Shown: positions 9,285-18,513 of the stretch, one piece after another
Layout of the letters: every line of letters starts with the position of its first letter
How positions within the stretch are numbered: the first letter of the stretch is position 1
Assembly (NCBI RefSeq): GCF_001904635.1
Contig: NZ_MRCB01000007.1
Location: forward strand, 62,001-126,000
Length of the DNA: 64,000 nt
Origin: Hydrococcus rivularis NIES-593
GTDB taxonomy: Bacteria; Cyanobacteriota; Cyanobacteriia; Cyanobacteriales; Microcystaceae
Direction: 5' to 3'
Program-made: the position numbers and the translations under genes
The notes under the pieces: generated by a model
What the model was told of the DNA's origin: nothing
The model's database searches: none
The model's input: the letters and a program-made list of their open reading frames with translations, nothing else

Positions 9285-10628
9285 ATGAGAAGTCTGTTAA
9301 TGAAAAATCCCTTAACTATCGGATTGTCTTGGATCGGTTTGTATTTGGCGATTATTCTGTTTCCATTGTTGATTTTACTTTTTTATCCGCCCACGCCAAG
9401 CGAAGAACGAAGTTTTTGGCTAGAATTCTCCGTTGCGCTTGGTTTTATCGGTTTGGCAATGATGGCAATGCAATTTGCCCTAACTGCTCGAATCAATCGC
9501 ATTGAAGCTTCTTACGGCATCGATTTGATCCTTCAGTTTCATCGCTACACCTCGATAGTTGCATTCTTTTTTATCCTCGTTCATCCAATCGTCCTATTCA
9601 TCGATAACCCAGAAACCCTACAACTGCTAAATTTTCTCGAAGCTCCGTGGCGAGCGAGATTGGCAGTCATTGCCACCTTGGTACTCATAGCGCTTATTGT
9701 TACCTCTATCTGGCGCAAACAGCTTAATATTCCTTACGAACCTTGGCGCATCGCCCATGGAATTTTAGCCGTTGTTGCCATTGGTTTTGGTTTGGGACAC
9801 GCCTTGGGTGTCAGTTACTACCTCAGTTTGTTCTGGAAGGGAGTTATCTGGACTGGGATTGCACTAGCTGCACTGTGGCTATTGATTTATGTTCGTTTAG
9901 TCAAGCCTTGGTTTATGGTCAAAAAACCTTACTTGGTAGAAGCCATCTTACCCCAACGCGGCAATGTCTGGAATTTAGTGTTACGTCCGAGAGGACATCA
10001 AGGAATGCATTTTCAACCCGGTCAATTTGCTTGGCTAACGCTAGAAATCTCGCCTTGGCGGATGCGAGAACATCCTTTTTCTATGGCTTCGAGTGCCGAA
10101 CATCCCGAATATATTGAGTTTGGCATCAAGGCGGTCGGCGACTTCACTAATACGATTAAAGACCTGAAATCGGGGACTAAAGCTTATCTCGACGGCCCCT
10201 ATGGGGTTTTCACCACCGACCGCTATGAGAATACGGCGGGATTTGTCTTCATTGCTGGAGGGATCGGCATCACGCCAATTATGAGTATGCTTGTCACCTT
10301 AGCCGAACGAGCCGACGAACGTCCATTACTGTTGATTTATGCAAGTAAAACTTGGGAAGATGTAACTTACCGCGAAGAAATCGAAGAACTAAAAGAGAAA
10401 TTAGATCTCACCGTCGTCCACGTTCTCAGAGAACCTCCCTCCGATTGGTTGGGAGAGACGGGTTACGTCGATAAAGAACTCCTACAACGCTATATCCCCA
10501 AGCGTCCTGCCACTCGCAATTACTTTATCTGTGCTACCCCCAAAATGATGGATGTGGTAGAGTCCGCTTTGCACGAGTTGGGAGTCCCCGTTACTAACGT
10601 CCATATGGAACATTTCAACCTTGTTTGA
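9285..10628 (+). CDS. ferric reductase-like transmembrane flavocytochrome (NOX/FRE type)
   Basis: A 447-residue membrane oxidoreductase. The N-terminal six-helix domain (about 10-210) has two His-X13-His pairs: His of FHRY to His of LVHP, and His of IAHG to His of GLGHALG. This is the bis-heme arrangement of ferric reductases and NADPH oxidases. The cytosolic part has the FAD-binding motif HPFSMASS (about 266) and the NAD(P)-binding segment FIAGGIGITPIMSML (about 324), ending with a terminal aromatic-containing tail. It should move electrons from NAD(P)H via FAD and heme to an acceptor across the membrane, either Fe3+ or O2; the sequence does not decide which. AGGAGG lies nine bases before ATG 9285. 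An ATG five codons later is possible. Confidence 0.85.
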   Translation: MRSLLMKNPLTIGLSWIGLYLAIILFPLLILLFYPPTPSEERSFWLEFSVALGFIGLAMMAMQFALTARINRIEASYGIDLILQFHRYTSIVAFFFILVHPIVLFIDNPETLQLLNFLEAPWRARLAVIATLVLIALIVTSIWRKQLNIPYEPWRIAHGILAVVAIGFGLGHALGVSYYLSLFWKGVIWTGIALAALWLLIYVRLVKPWFMVKKPYLVEAILPQRGNVWNLVLRPRGHQGMHFQPGQFAWLTLEISPWRMREHPFSMASSAEHPEYIEFGIKAVGDFTNTIKDLKSGTKAYLDGPYGVFTTDRYENTAGFVFIAGGIGITPIMSMLVTLAERADERPLLLIYASKTWEDVTYREEIEELKEKLDLTVVHVLREPPSDWLGETGYVDKELLQRYIPKRPATRNYFICATPKMMDVVESALHELGVPVTNVHMEHFNLV

Positions 10629-10727
10629 TAGATTCAATTAATTTAAGCACCCCCCACAGTCGAAAGCGGACACAATTAAAATCCTCCTGCGATATAAAAT
10701 GACATCAAGTGAGCTATTGGGCTTGAC

Positions 10728-11495
10728 ATGTCTATAAAAGCACTCGATGTTTTTTACCTGTTCGCAAGTGCGTTAGCTGCCGGAGCATTAAACGCTATTA
10801 CAGGTGGTGGCAGCTTTGTTTCGTTCCCCGTGTTGGTCTTTGTTGGCGTACCAACCATCAGTGCCAACGCAACTAACAGTGCTGCCTTGTTTCCAGGAGT
10901 TCTTGCTAGTGTAACAGCCTATCGACGTACTATCTTTCCCATTAAAAAACGCCTGATAGGTTTATTGGTAGGTAGCATTATTGGTGGGATTGTTGGTGGA
11001 TTGTTACTGATCCACACGAGAGAAACTACATTTCGCCAAGTTATCCCCTTCTTAATGTTGTTTGCTACGCTCTTATTCGCATTTAAAGATGAAGTGACTC
11101 GCAGGGTACGTTCTATTACAACCAATCGAATCACTATTAGTTATAGCTTGGGCATAGTTGTCTTAGTATCGCTTGTAGCGATATATGGCGGCTTTTTTGG
11201 CGGCGGCTTGGGCATCCTCTTACTGGCTACCCTAACCCTAGCCGGAATTGAGGATACAAAAGATGCTGTAGCTGCCGGACGATTACTCTCTGCTGCAATT
11301 AATGGAATTTCATTAATTCCATTACTGTTATCTGGACTCGTACGACCGCAGTTAGCACTGTTAATGGCATTGGGAGCCATTCTAGGAGGCTATTTTGGAG
11401 CGATACTCGTGCGTTATCTGCCAACGCGAGTTATCCGGCAATTTGTGATTTTAGTTGGAGCAACTGTAACTTGTTATTTCTTCTTAAACTTATAA
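10728..11495 (+). CDS. TauE/SafE family permease (DUF81)
   Basis: A 255-residue membrane protein of the TauE/SafE family. The N-terminal signature ALNAITGGGSFVSFPVLVF is followed by NATNSAALFPGVLASV, and the second half repeats it with IYGGFFGGGLGILLLA. About eight membrane segments are expected. It is clearly diverged from the other family member at 4899-5699 (different motif wording), so this is not a recent duplication. It lies 100 bp after the flavocytochrome on the same strand, and co-transcription is possible. The substrate is unknown; sulfite or a small organic anion is usual for the family. Its 3' end faces the second MITE-like repeat. Confidence 0.85.
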   Translation: MSIKALDVFYLFASALAAGALNAITGGGSFVSFPVLVFVGVPTISANATNSAALFPGVLASVTAYRRTIFPIKKRLIGLLVGSIIGGIVGGLLLIHTRETTFRQVIPFLMLFATLLFAFKDEVTRRVRSITTNRITISYSLGIVVLVSLVAIYGGFFGGGLGILLLATLTLAGIEDTKDAVAAGRLLSAAINGISLIPLLLSGLVRPQLALLMALGAILGGYFGAILVRYLPTRVIRQFVILVGATVTCYFFLNL

Positions 11496-12019
11496 AACCT
11501 AAGAAGCATCCTAAAAGTCCATTTTGTCATTCTGGGTGCAGGAAAACGTAATACCAATTTTCAGGTTTTCGCGATCGACATTCTTCTCCCCTCTCCCAAA
11601 TAGGGAGAGGGGTTGGGGGTGAGGGCGATCGACTATCTCTGTCATTAATGAATGAAAAATGATATAACCAAGAATCTATGTTTGGGTTTGGAGTTGGTAT
11701 GTCAATACCATTTCTGGCGTTGCTGAATTTAGGGATGATTTGTCATTGTGAACGGAACCTTTCGCACTTATCGGGTAGGCTCCGTGCACTGAAGAATCCC
11801 GACAGATGCTTCGTTTGACGGAGTTTACCCTCTCTCGAAGTGAAGAGCTGCACTCAGCATGACCAAATAAAATTCATCGAAAAAGCCTGACACACAGAGC
11901 TGCTGACCAATTGCGAATTACTAAACTAAAAACTAATTAGTATGAGATGTTTTGCTTGGCGATCGCGACCTCAACATAACATTCTATACTTTTGGGACAA
12001 CCTGTAAAATTATCCAGCA
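11496..12019. other. repeat-rich intergenic region
   Basis: No gene seen. The gap holds the MITE-like repeat copy B (11549-11667). It also holds a palindromic repeat of the tcattgtgaacgg / cagcatgac type (about 11740-11865) with an internal gaatcccgacagatgcttcg, and a tract (about 11880-11935) matching 4800-4850 after the other tauE gene. The promoter of the hybrid kinase must lie in the last 100 bases. Confidence 0.6.
11549..11667. repeat. MITE-like repeat, copy B
   Basis: A second copy of the element at 4585-4702. It has the same left end (taataccaattttca) and the same ctcccctctcccaaatagg core, and a right end degraded to tgaaaaatgatataa. Its middle has collected a gcgatcgac stretch. The core agrees nearly base for base with copy A; the sequence after the core differs. 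Confidence 0.78.
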
Positions 12020-14542
12020 ATGCAACCCGTTGCTAAAGTACTGAGCAGAGTGCCCTTGCGCACGATCTTGATCGTTCCATTTGTCGTACAAGTCGTTGGA
12101 ACAGTTGGGATTGTAGGCTATCTTTCTTTCCGTAACGGACAGAAAGCCGTCAATGAAGTAGCCACGCAGTTACGTAGAGAGATTACCTCGCGAGTTGCTC
12201 AAAACCTCCACAATTATCTCGTTCCGCCACACCAAATCAATCAGATCAATCAAGATATCGTTCGGCGGGGTTGGTTGAGTTTCAACAACGTCGAGACATG
12301 GCAATCCTATCTTTGGCAGCAAATTCAGTTGTTTAATGTCAGCGATCGCATTAATTCTATCGGGATTGCCAACGTGCGCGGCGAATATATCCTGATGCGT
12401 TACCAGAAGGATAATGCGTCGGCTGTTAGCATTCGCAACCTCGCAGACGGAGCGATGTATCAGTATCGCTTGAACGAAAGGGGCGAGCCTACCGAACCAA
12501 TCAGCGTTGTCAAAAATTTCGATCCAAAAACTCGTGTTTGGTACACAGCAGCCGTTGAGAAAAAACAAGCCACCTGGAGTCCGATTTATCAAGCGGGGAT
12601 TCAAGCACCAAGCTTGCTGATTTCAGCCGTTCGACCATCTTACGATCGCAACGGTCGATTGCAAGGAGTTTTGAATTGCATCCTCAATCTTTCAGAAATT
12701 GGAGATTTTCTCAAAACGCTCAAAGTCGGAAAAACGGGAAAGGTATTTATTCTCGAACGGAGCGGTCAGTTAGTGGCAACCTCCGCAGACGAACAGCCCT
12801 TTTACAGCCAGAAAGACGAACCCAAACGATTAGCTGCCACTGAGAGCCGCGATCTGCTAACCCAAGCGACAGCCAACTATCTGCTGCAACAATTCGGCGA
12901 TCTCGATCGAATTACTATCAGCCAACAGCTCGACTTCAACATCGACGGAAAGCTCCACTTCGCTCAAGTCGAGCCGTTTCGAGACGATAAAGGCTTGGAC
13001 TGGCTTTTGGTCGTTACCATTCCCGAAGCAGATTTCATGGAGCAAATCCAGGCTAATAACCGCATGACTCTGGCTTTGTCTCTCCTAGCCCTGGTAATTT
13101 CTTTGGTTATTGGCATTCTTCTCGTTCGCTGGATTACTCAGCCCATTCTTAGCCTCAAAGCTGCTGCAACGGCTTTTGCAGACGGGCAGTTCGATCGCAA
13201 AGTGGAGCTAGAACGACAAGATGAACTTGGCATTTTAGCGCAATCATTTAATAGCATGGCAACTCAGTTGCAGGAGGCTTTTATTGCGCTCCAGAAAACC
13301 AATGAAGAATTAGAACAACGGGTAGAAAAACGCACGCTCGAACTAAAAGAAGCTAAAGAAACGGCTGATGCAGCCAATAATGCCAAGAGCGAGTTTTTGG
13401 CAAACATGAGTCACGAGCTGCGAACGCCCCTTAACGGCATCTTGGGATACGCGCAAATCCTGCAACGATCGAAATCCTTGACTGACAATGAACGCAAAGC
13501 TGCCAGCACTATTTATCAGTGTGGGTCTCATCTGCTAACGTTAATCAACGATATCTTAGACCTCTCGAAAATCGAAGCTGGTAAGATGGATTTATTTCCT
13601 GGCGATCTGTATTTACCCGGCTTCCTACAGGGAGTGGCTGAATTTTTCCAAATTCGTGCCGATCAAAAAGGAATTGCCTTCCACTACCATCCCGCCGTCG
13701 ATCTTCCCCAACGCATCCAGGCAGATGAAAAACGGCTGCGCCAGGTTTTGATGAATCTGCTAGGAAATGCGATTAAGTTCACCGATAAAGGTAGCGTCAC
13801 ATTTGCGATCGCAGTTGAGAAACATCAGCTCCAGCCAAATATTTACAAGCTGCGGTTTGAGATTGAGGATACGGGAAGTGGAATATCCACAAAACAGCTT
13901 GAGAAAATCTTTCTCCCTTTCGAGCAGGTTGGAGAGGCAAGCAAGCAAATCGAAGGCACGGGCTTAGGATTGGCTATCAGTCAAAAAATTCTTGCTCTAA
14001 TGAACAGTAGGTTACAAGTGCAAAGCGAACTTGGCAGAGGTAGCAAGTTTTGGTTTGATGTCGAACTTCTCGAAGCAGGAAGTAGCGAGAAAACCGCTAG
14101 TCCTCCCCAGCAGGAAACCATTATTGGATATCGAAGTCACAGAAAAAAAATCCTCGTGGTAGACGATCGCTCGGAAAATCGTTCGATAATTGCGAATATG
14201 CTCCAGCCGCTTGGGTTTGAAGTTTACCAAGCACAGAGCGGTCAATCGGGGTTAGAAAAAGCGGTGGAGATCGAACCCGATTTGATTATTATCGATCTGG
14301 CGATGCCTGGAATGGATGGCTTTGAATTTTTGCAAAAGTTACGACAGGATCCCCAACTCGCCGAGACGATCGCGATTGCTTCCTCTGCTAATGTATTTGA
14401 ATCCGAACAACAGAAGAGTTTAGACTTTGGAGCCAATGCCTTTCTCCCCAAACCCGTAGACTCCGGTACGCTACTGGACTTACTCCAGAAACATCTCAGT
14501 TTGACCTGGGTTTATGCCGTGCGATCGCCAACCGAAATTTGA
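12020..14542 (+). CDS. hybrid sensor histidine kinase / response regulator
   Basis: An 840-residue membrane-bound hybrid kinase. Domains in order: membrane segment (about 16-38); an extracytoplasmic Cache-like sensor (about 45-340, with [13 protein letters not shown] and [13 protein letters not shown]); a second membrane segment (about 346-368); HAMP (about 368-420); a coiled coil (about 425-455); HisKA with [14 protein letters not shown] (His about 465); HATPase_c with [13 protein letters not shown] and DTGSGI; and a C-terminal receiver (about 708-825) with KILVVDDRS and phospho-acceptor Asp in [12 protein letters not shown]. Such proteins relay phosphate from His to their own Asp and then to a phosphotransfer partner. 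No partner gene is adjacent. ATG 12020 gives the full N-terminal helix. Confidence 0.92.
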   Translation: MQPVAKVLSRVPLRTILIVPFVVQVVGTVGIVGYLSFRNGQKAVNEVATQLRREITSRVAQNLHNYLVPPHQINQINQDIVRRGWLSFNNVETWQSYLWQQIQLFNVSDRINSIGIANVRGEYILMRYQKDNASAVSIRNLADGAMYQYRLNERGEPTEPISVVKNFDPKTRVWYTAAVEKKQATWSPIYQAGIQAPSLLISAVRPSYDRNGRLQGVLNCILNLSEIGDFLKTLKVGKTGKVFILERSGQLVATSADEQPFYSQKDEPKRLAATESRDLLTQATANYLLQQFGDLDRITISQQLDFNIDGKLHFAQVEPFRDDKGLDWLLVVTIPEADFMEQIQANNRMTLALSLLALVISLVIGILLVRWITQPILSLKAAATAFADGQFDRKVELERQDELGILAQSFNSMATQLQEAFIALQKTNEELEQRVEKRTLELKEAKETADAANNAKSEFLANMSHELRTPLNGILGYAQILQRSKSLTDNERKAASTIYQCGSHLLTLINDILDLSKIEAGKMDLFPGDLYLPGFLQGVAEFFQIRADQKGIAFHYHPAVDLPQRIQADEKRLRQVLMNLLGNAIKFTDKGSVTFAIAVEKHQLQPNIYKLRFEIEDTGSGISTKQLEKIFLPFEQVGEASKQIEGTGLGLAISQKILALMNSRLQVQSELGRGSKFWFDVELLEAGSSEKTASPPQQETIIGYRSHRKKILVVDDRSENRSIIANMLQPLGFEVYQAQSGQSGLEKAVEIEPDLIIIDLAMPGMDGFEFLQKLRQDPQLAETIAIASSANVFESEQQKSLDFGANAFLPKPVDSGTLLDLLQKHLSLTWVYAVRSPTEI

Positions 14543-14578
14543 GGCTAGAAAAGGCGATCGCGAACCGATAAGATGGCT

Positions 14579-14697
14579 ATAGCAATCCTAGATGAATTAT
14601 GAGAATTTTGTTTTTAGGTAGTGCGATCATCTTGCTCGCTATTTCCTTAAAAGCAAGCAAGACGATCGCACTGCTCACACATCAATTAGGATTGCTA
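14579..14697. repeat. nested inverted-repeat element (MITE-like)
   Basis: Outer arms AGCAATCCTA (14581-14590) and TAGGATTGCT pair. Inside them, GTAGTGCGATCATCTTGCT and AGCAAGACGATCGCACTGC form a second, nearly perfect inverted pair. The whole element of about 120 bp can fold into one long hairpin. It fills most of the gap after the hybrid kinase. Confidence 0.7.
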
Positions 14698-14738
14698 CGT
14701 TAAGTCTAAAATAATTTACCAACAAGACGATCCCAACT

Positions 14739-14936
14739 ATGACGACTCATTTCATTAGCGCCGAAATCGATCTCCAAGACAATCCCATCAAATTACAAAA
14801 AGCCGTTGAAGAAGAACTCAAAAAGCGTGGGGAACCCCTACGTTGGGCGATTACTCGCGTGGACGGCGAGAAGCAAAAAGCACAAGTCGAAGCAATTGTT
14901 ACAGTTCAAAGTGCCGAGTTGAAAGTTCAAAATTGA
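14739..14936 (+). CDS. small conserved-type protein, 65 aa, unknown function
   Basis: A 65-residue acidic/basic soluble protein beginning MTTHFISAEIDLQD. The pattern, an N-terminal strand then a charged helix (LQKAVEEELKKRGEP) then two strands (RWAITRVDGEKQKAQVEAIV), suggests a small alpha/beta fold. No catalytic motif is seen. It is preceded by about 80 bp of AT-rich DNA. Its TGA stop overlaps the TTG start of the DUF3326 gene, so the two are probably translated together. Codon use matches the neighbours. I do not recognise a named family with certainty. Confidence 0.65.
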   Translation: MTTHFISAEIDLQDNPIKLQKAVEEELKKRGEPLRWAITRVDGEKQKAQVEAIVTVQSAELKVQN

Positions 14937-16015
14937 TTCGTCCTTATACAGTCGTTTTAATCGTCCCGACGGGGATTGGTGCGTCGATTGGCGGTTATGC
15001 GGGAGATGCTTTGCCCGTAGCTAGAGCGATCGCGCAAACCTGCGATCGCCTGATTACCCATCCCAACGTTCTCAATGGCGCCCAACTCTATTGGTCTCTA
15101 CCCAATGCGCTTTATGTAGAAGGCTACGGACTAGATAAATTTGCCTGTCTAGAATGGGGTTTGCAACCCGTTCGTCAAAACCGCATCGGGTTAATCCTCG
15201 ATCGCGCGATCGAGTCAGAGTTGCGCCTGCGTCACCTACAAGTTACCGATGCCGCTAGAGCAACGCTAGGACTGGATCTAACCGATTATGTTATTACCGA
15301 CGCTCCCCTAGAAGTCGAACTTCGCACTGCTGCATCGGGGGCTAGTTGGGGAACCATCGGCAATCCCGACAGTTTGCTGAGGGCGGCTGAAACTTTAATT
15401 CATCAAGCGAGGGCAGACGCGATCGCGATCGTCGCCCGCTTTCCCGACGATCCCGGCAGTCTTGCCCTACAAAATTATCGATCCGGTTCGGGAGTCGATC
15501 CCCTCGCAGGGGCAGAAGCCGTCATTTCCCATCTTGTCGTCCGCCAGTTTCAGATCCCTGCCGCCCACGCACCCGCATTAATGCCGTTACCTCTCGATCC
15601 CAATTTATCTCCCCGCGCTGCTGCCGAAGAATTGGGCTATACTTTTCTTCCCTGCGTTTTAGTCGGACTCAGCCGCGCTCCACAATTCGTTACAAAAGGG
15701 CGAAATTCTTTTTCTTCTCCACCAAAGACGATTTGGGCAGATGAAGTCGATGCCGCAGTCATTCCAGCAACTGCCTGCGGTGGCGGTGCCCTTCTCGGTT
15801 TGAGCAGTCAAAAAGCGCTAATTATAGCGGTTGAAGAAAATCGCACTCAGATGCAAGTCCCTCCAGAACCCCTAGGGATCGAAGCGATTAAGGTAAACTC
15901 GTATTTAGAGGCGCTAGGCGTGTTAGTCGCCCATCGTGCCGGGATTAGTCCTGACTCCCTGCGCCCCAATCTATCCTCTTTATATCGCTTAACTCAAACC
16001 CGTGACAGATCCTAA
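14933..16015 (+). CDS. DUF3326 domain-containing protein
   Basis: A 360-residue protein of the DUF3326 family found in cyanobacteria and plants; its function is unknown. The N terminus RPYTVVLIVPTGIGASIGGYAGDA and the segment SGSGVDPLAGAEAVISHLVV are family hallmarks. The last part has VIPATACGGGALLGLS. I chose the TTG at 14933, whose last bases overlap the TGA of the preceding small gene. Sequence before that point in this frame does not look conserved and overlaps the upstream gene. The 3' end overlaps the following protease gene by 14 nt, so 14739-16598 behaves as a tightly coupled operon. Confidence 0.85.
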   Translation: MIRPYTVVLIVPTGIGASIGGYAGDALPVARAIAQTCDRLITHPNVLNGAQLYWSLPNALYVEGYGLDKFACLEWGLQPVRQNRIGLILDRAIESELRLRHLQVTDAARATLGLDLTDYVITDAPLEVELRTAASGASWGTIGNPDSLLRAAETLIHQARADAIAIVARFPDDPGSLALQNYRSGSGVDPLAGAEAVISHLVVRQFQIPAAHAPALMPLPLDPNLSPRAAAEELGYTFLPCVLVGLSRAPQFVTKGRNSFSSPPKTIWADEVDAAVIPATACGGGALLGLSSQKALIIAVEENRTQMQVPPEPLGIEAIKVNSYLEALGVLVAHRAGISPDSLRPNLSSLYRLTQTRDRS

Positions 16016-16598
16016 TCATCTCGAAACCGAACCCCTAACGCGCACGCAGATTTTAGTGGTGATGGGAGTGACCGCAGTACTTTTGCTAATTGTGGCTAAG
16101 ATCTGGCAAAAGTTGGGTTCTATCGCTCTTCTCGACATTGAATTTACTTCTGGTGCCTTTTTGTTAGGAATTGGAGTGGCTGGGGGCATTATTGTTGCGA
16201 GTAGTATTATCTACCGCCTATGGCCCGCCTATCGTCGCAGTGCCGATGCTTACCTAGAATTGGTCATCAAGCCTTTAATTTGGCCCGATCTAATTTGGTT
16301 GGGATTGCTACCCGGTTTGAGCGAAGAATTGTTGTTTCGAGGCGTTATGTTACCTGCCTTGGGCTTGGATTTGACCGCTGTTATTTTTTCTAGTTTGTTG
16401 TTTGGCATTCTTCATCTAAGCGGTCGCCAGCAGTGGCCCTATGTCGTTTGGGCAACTGTGGTAGGATTTGCTCTCGGTTATAGTGCTTGGATGACAGGAA
16501 ACCTATTAGTTCCCATTGTGGCGCATATTTTGACTAACTTAGTTTCGAGCAGTTTGTGGAAGGCAGGAAAAGCCGTAGAAATTTCTTCGTCTAGATAA
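16002..16598 (+). CDS. CPBP family intramembrane glutamic protease
   Basis: A 198-residue membrane protein of the CPBP (CAAX protease and bacteriocin-processing, Abi) family. The catalytic motif EELLFRG (about residue 105) is present, and two later histidine motifs, FGILHLSG and VAHILTNLV, complete the active site within the membrane. About five or six hydrophobic segments. The start is GTG at 16002, inside the 3' end of the DUF3326 gene. Family members in cyanobacteria have been linked to envelope or prenylated-substrate proteolysis, but the target here is unknown. Confidence 0.88.
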   Translation: MTDPNHLETEPLTRTQILVVMGVTAVLLLIVAKIWQKLGSIALLDIEFTSGAFLLGIGVAGGIIVASSIIYRLWPAYRRSADAYLELVIKPLIWPDLIWLGLLPGLSEELLFRGVMLPALGLDLTAVIFSSLLFGILHLSGRQQWPYVVWATVVGFALGYSAWMTGNLLVPIVAHILTNLVSSSLWKAGKAVEISSSR

Positions 16599-16626
16599 AT
16601 TTGATATTTGATAACTGGTAACTGAA

Positions 16627-17073
16627 ATGGAAGTACAGTTCCGAGAATTTAATCCCTTCGATCTCTGGATTTGGATAGAGTTTGAAACCGTTCCCTCGTC
16701 AATGGAAAAACAATACGTGGAAGAATTGTTTAACTCTTGGTTTTATTTAGGGAAATTAGGCGCTTTTAACGCAGAGAATCTCCAGGTTCAAGAGATGGGG
16801 ATCGATCTTAGCTATATGGACTACGATATAGAAGCAGCCGAGAATGTCATGATGGCACCGATGCATAATATGGCGGATTTTCAGTATTTAGGAACCTGGG
16901 GACGCTGTTGGTTCGACCTAGGAACCAGCGATCCGATCGCGCTTGATATATTGATCAATGCACTGACTCGATTGAGTCAAGAATATGTTGATATTAAGAG
17001 ACTAATCATTGGCGGACAGAATGAAGATTGGTCTGTAGAGGATAAAAGTCAGTCGCTGTTTTCTGCCAATTAA
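16627..17073 (+). CDS. DUF3531 family protein
   Basis: A 148-residue soluble protein matching the cyanobacterial/plastid DUF3531 family, of unknown function. Typical features are the aromatic N-terminal stretch REFNPFDLWIWIEFE, the middle GAFNAENLQVQEMG, and FQYLGTWGRCWFDLGTSD toward the C terminus. It follows the CPBP protease by 28 bp on the same strand and may belong to the same transcription unit. Confidence 0.8.
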   Translation: MEVQFREFNPFDLWIWIEFETVPSSMEKQYVEELFNSWFYLGKLGAFNAENLQVQEMGIDLSYMDYDIEAAENVMMAPMHNMADFQYLGTWGRCWFDLGTSDPIALDILINALTRLSQEYVDIKRLIIGGQNEDWSVEDKSQSLFSAN

Positions 17074-17094
17074 TCATAGATTCAGAAAAAAATC

Positions 17095-17292
17095 ATGCAA
17101 AAAGGAAAAATCGTCGCCATTATTACCGGAGCTATTTCTATCTTTCTTGCAGTTGCCTATCTGATTCTAGTTCAATTACTAGATTTTCGAGGCGAGATGG
17201 TTCCAGCACCAATCGGTCAGTTGTCATTGGTCATCAGTCATTGGTCATGTGATGAAAGGATTTTAGATTTTGGATTTTGGATTGGTTGGTAG
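17095..17292 (+). CDS. small single-span membrane protein, 3' end run into repeats
   Basis: A 65-residue frame starting MQKGKIVAIITGAISIFLAV, with one clear transmembrane helix (about 7-29) followed by LLDFRGEMVPAPIG. The part up to about residue 42 looks like a genuine small cyanobacterial membrane protein. The remainder is translated from low-complexity intergenic repeats (tcattggtcatcagtcattgg and gattttggattggttgg), so the original C terminus has probably been lost or replaced. It lies 21 bp after the DUF3531 gene. Confidence 0.55.
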   Translation: MQKGKIVAIITGAISIFLAVAYLILVQLLDFRGEMVPAPIGQLSLVISHWSCDERILDFGFWIGW

Positions 17293-17316
17293 TTATTTGG
17301 ATTGGTTGGTAGTTAA
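17279..17316. repeat. short direct repeat
   Basis: Two tandem copies of ggattggttggtagtta, part of the simple intergenic repeats common in this genome (compare about 48840, 57205, 61745 and 62820). Confidence 0.7.
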
Positions 17317-17463
17317 TGGTTAGTAGGGGCGGGTTTTTTGCAGTAAGTGTGGGTAAATCTCTCGCTTTTTTGAGATAAACTCGCCCGTACAGTGGTTATT
17401 CGTTAATTATCTCCCCATCTCCCCACACCTCCCACACTTCCCACACACACTCTCTCAAAGAAA

Positions 17464-18462
17464 TCACCCATTTCCTTCGATTCCGATACCAAGTTCCCGT
17501 TTGAGTAAGTTAATCGATTTTTCGCCGATATAGTTTTCGCTGCAAATGAGTTCTGGGAGACGAATGAGGTCGTCTCTAGCAGCAGTAATTGCCTGTTTGA
17601 CAATTGGATAGCTAGCGCGATCGCAGATAATAGTTCGAGAGGTGCGAATTACAGCATTCAATTTCTCGCTATCGCCAGCTTGGGCACTCATGACTAAAAG
17701 ATCGTCTCCTCGCAAACTGTGAACTAGAATCTCTGCGATGTTCAAAATGCCACCGCTGAGGCTGACGATTCCCAAGCGGCTGTCTTTAGGCAGTTTTTTG
17801 ACAATTTCCAACTCTTTGCTGTAGTCGTAAATATCGACTGGGATCGCGCGAATAGAATAGGGAGCAGCGAGCGCTTCTACATCGCCGATAAAATAACGGC
17901 TAGTGACGACTGTCCCCGACTTGGTTTGAGCCAGCACTTGGGACAGTTCTTCCATCGGCACCAGTTGCACGGGAATATTGAGCGATTGTTCCAATTCTAG
18001 AACGATCAATTTCCCGGCCCCAATATCGTTAGCGGGTACCGTTACCAAAACTTGGGCGCTAGAACGCAAGCGCCAGTCGATTTCTTCTAATAAGAGTTCC
18101 TGAATTTGGGAAAGAGTCAAACCCTGCGATAACAGATTGTCGAGACTCTTGCGAATTAGTTGGCTCGCTTCGGGGTATTGTTGAAAAAGCGGCGAATTCA
18201 GTTGCGATCGCCTTTCGTGACTTGTCGCTTTAACATAAATACCCGACCCTGCCAGAGATTCTACCAGTCCGGATTCTTCCAATTGTTGATAAACTTTGCT
18301 GATAGTATTGCGATGCAGTCCCGTCATCATAGCAAGTTGTCGCGTACTGGGCAGCCGATGACCGGGCGGATACTGACGAGAGGCGATCGCGAAGCGAATT
18401 TGGTCAAATAGTTGCTTAGAGGCAGGAATATCGCTATCTGGTCGGATCTGGAACTGCAACAT
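17464..18462 (-). CDS. GntR family transcriptional regulator
   Basis: A 332-residue regulator. The N-terminal winged helix-turn-helix (about 12-78) is typical GntR, with [35 protein letters not shown] and [19 protein letters not shown]. The C-terminal 240 residues do not show an aminotransferase (MocR) Lys motif; they look like a ligand-binding or degenerate periplasmic-type fold ([20 protein letters not shown] and [16 protein letters not shown]). The effector is unknown. Its start is about 50 bp from that of fmt on the opposite strand, so the two share one small intergenic promoter region and could be co-regulated. Confidence 0.82.
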   Translation of the reverse strand: MLQFQIRPDSDIPASKQLFDQIRFAIASRQYPPGHRLPSTRQLAMMTGLHRNTISKVYQQLEESGLVESLAGSGIYVKATSHERRSQLNSPLFQQYPEASQLIRKSLDNLLSQGLTLSQIQELLLEEIDWRLRSSAQVLVTVPANDIGAGKLIVLELEQSLNIPVQLVPMEELSQVLAQTKSGTVVTSRYFIGDVEALAAPYSIRAIPVDIYDYSKELEIVKKLPKDSRLGIVSLSGGILNIAEILVHSLRGDDLLVMSAQAGDSEKLNAVIRTSRTIICDRASYPIVKQAITAARDDLIRLPELICSENYIGEKSINLLKRELGIGIEGNG

Positions 18463-18513
18463 GTCACTGAGGCTTGTTTATACGATTTAACATTTTATTG
18501 TGCTACAAAGACT

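Noticed and set aside
17395-17460. CRISPR-like look of repeated ctccccacacctcccac units
   Set aside because: No spaced direct repeats of constant length; it is simple low-complexity intergenic repeat.
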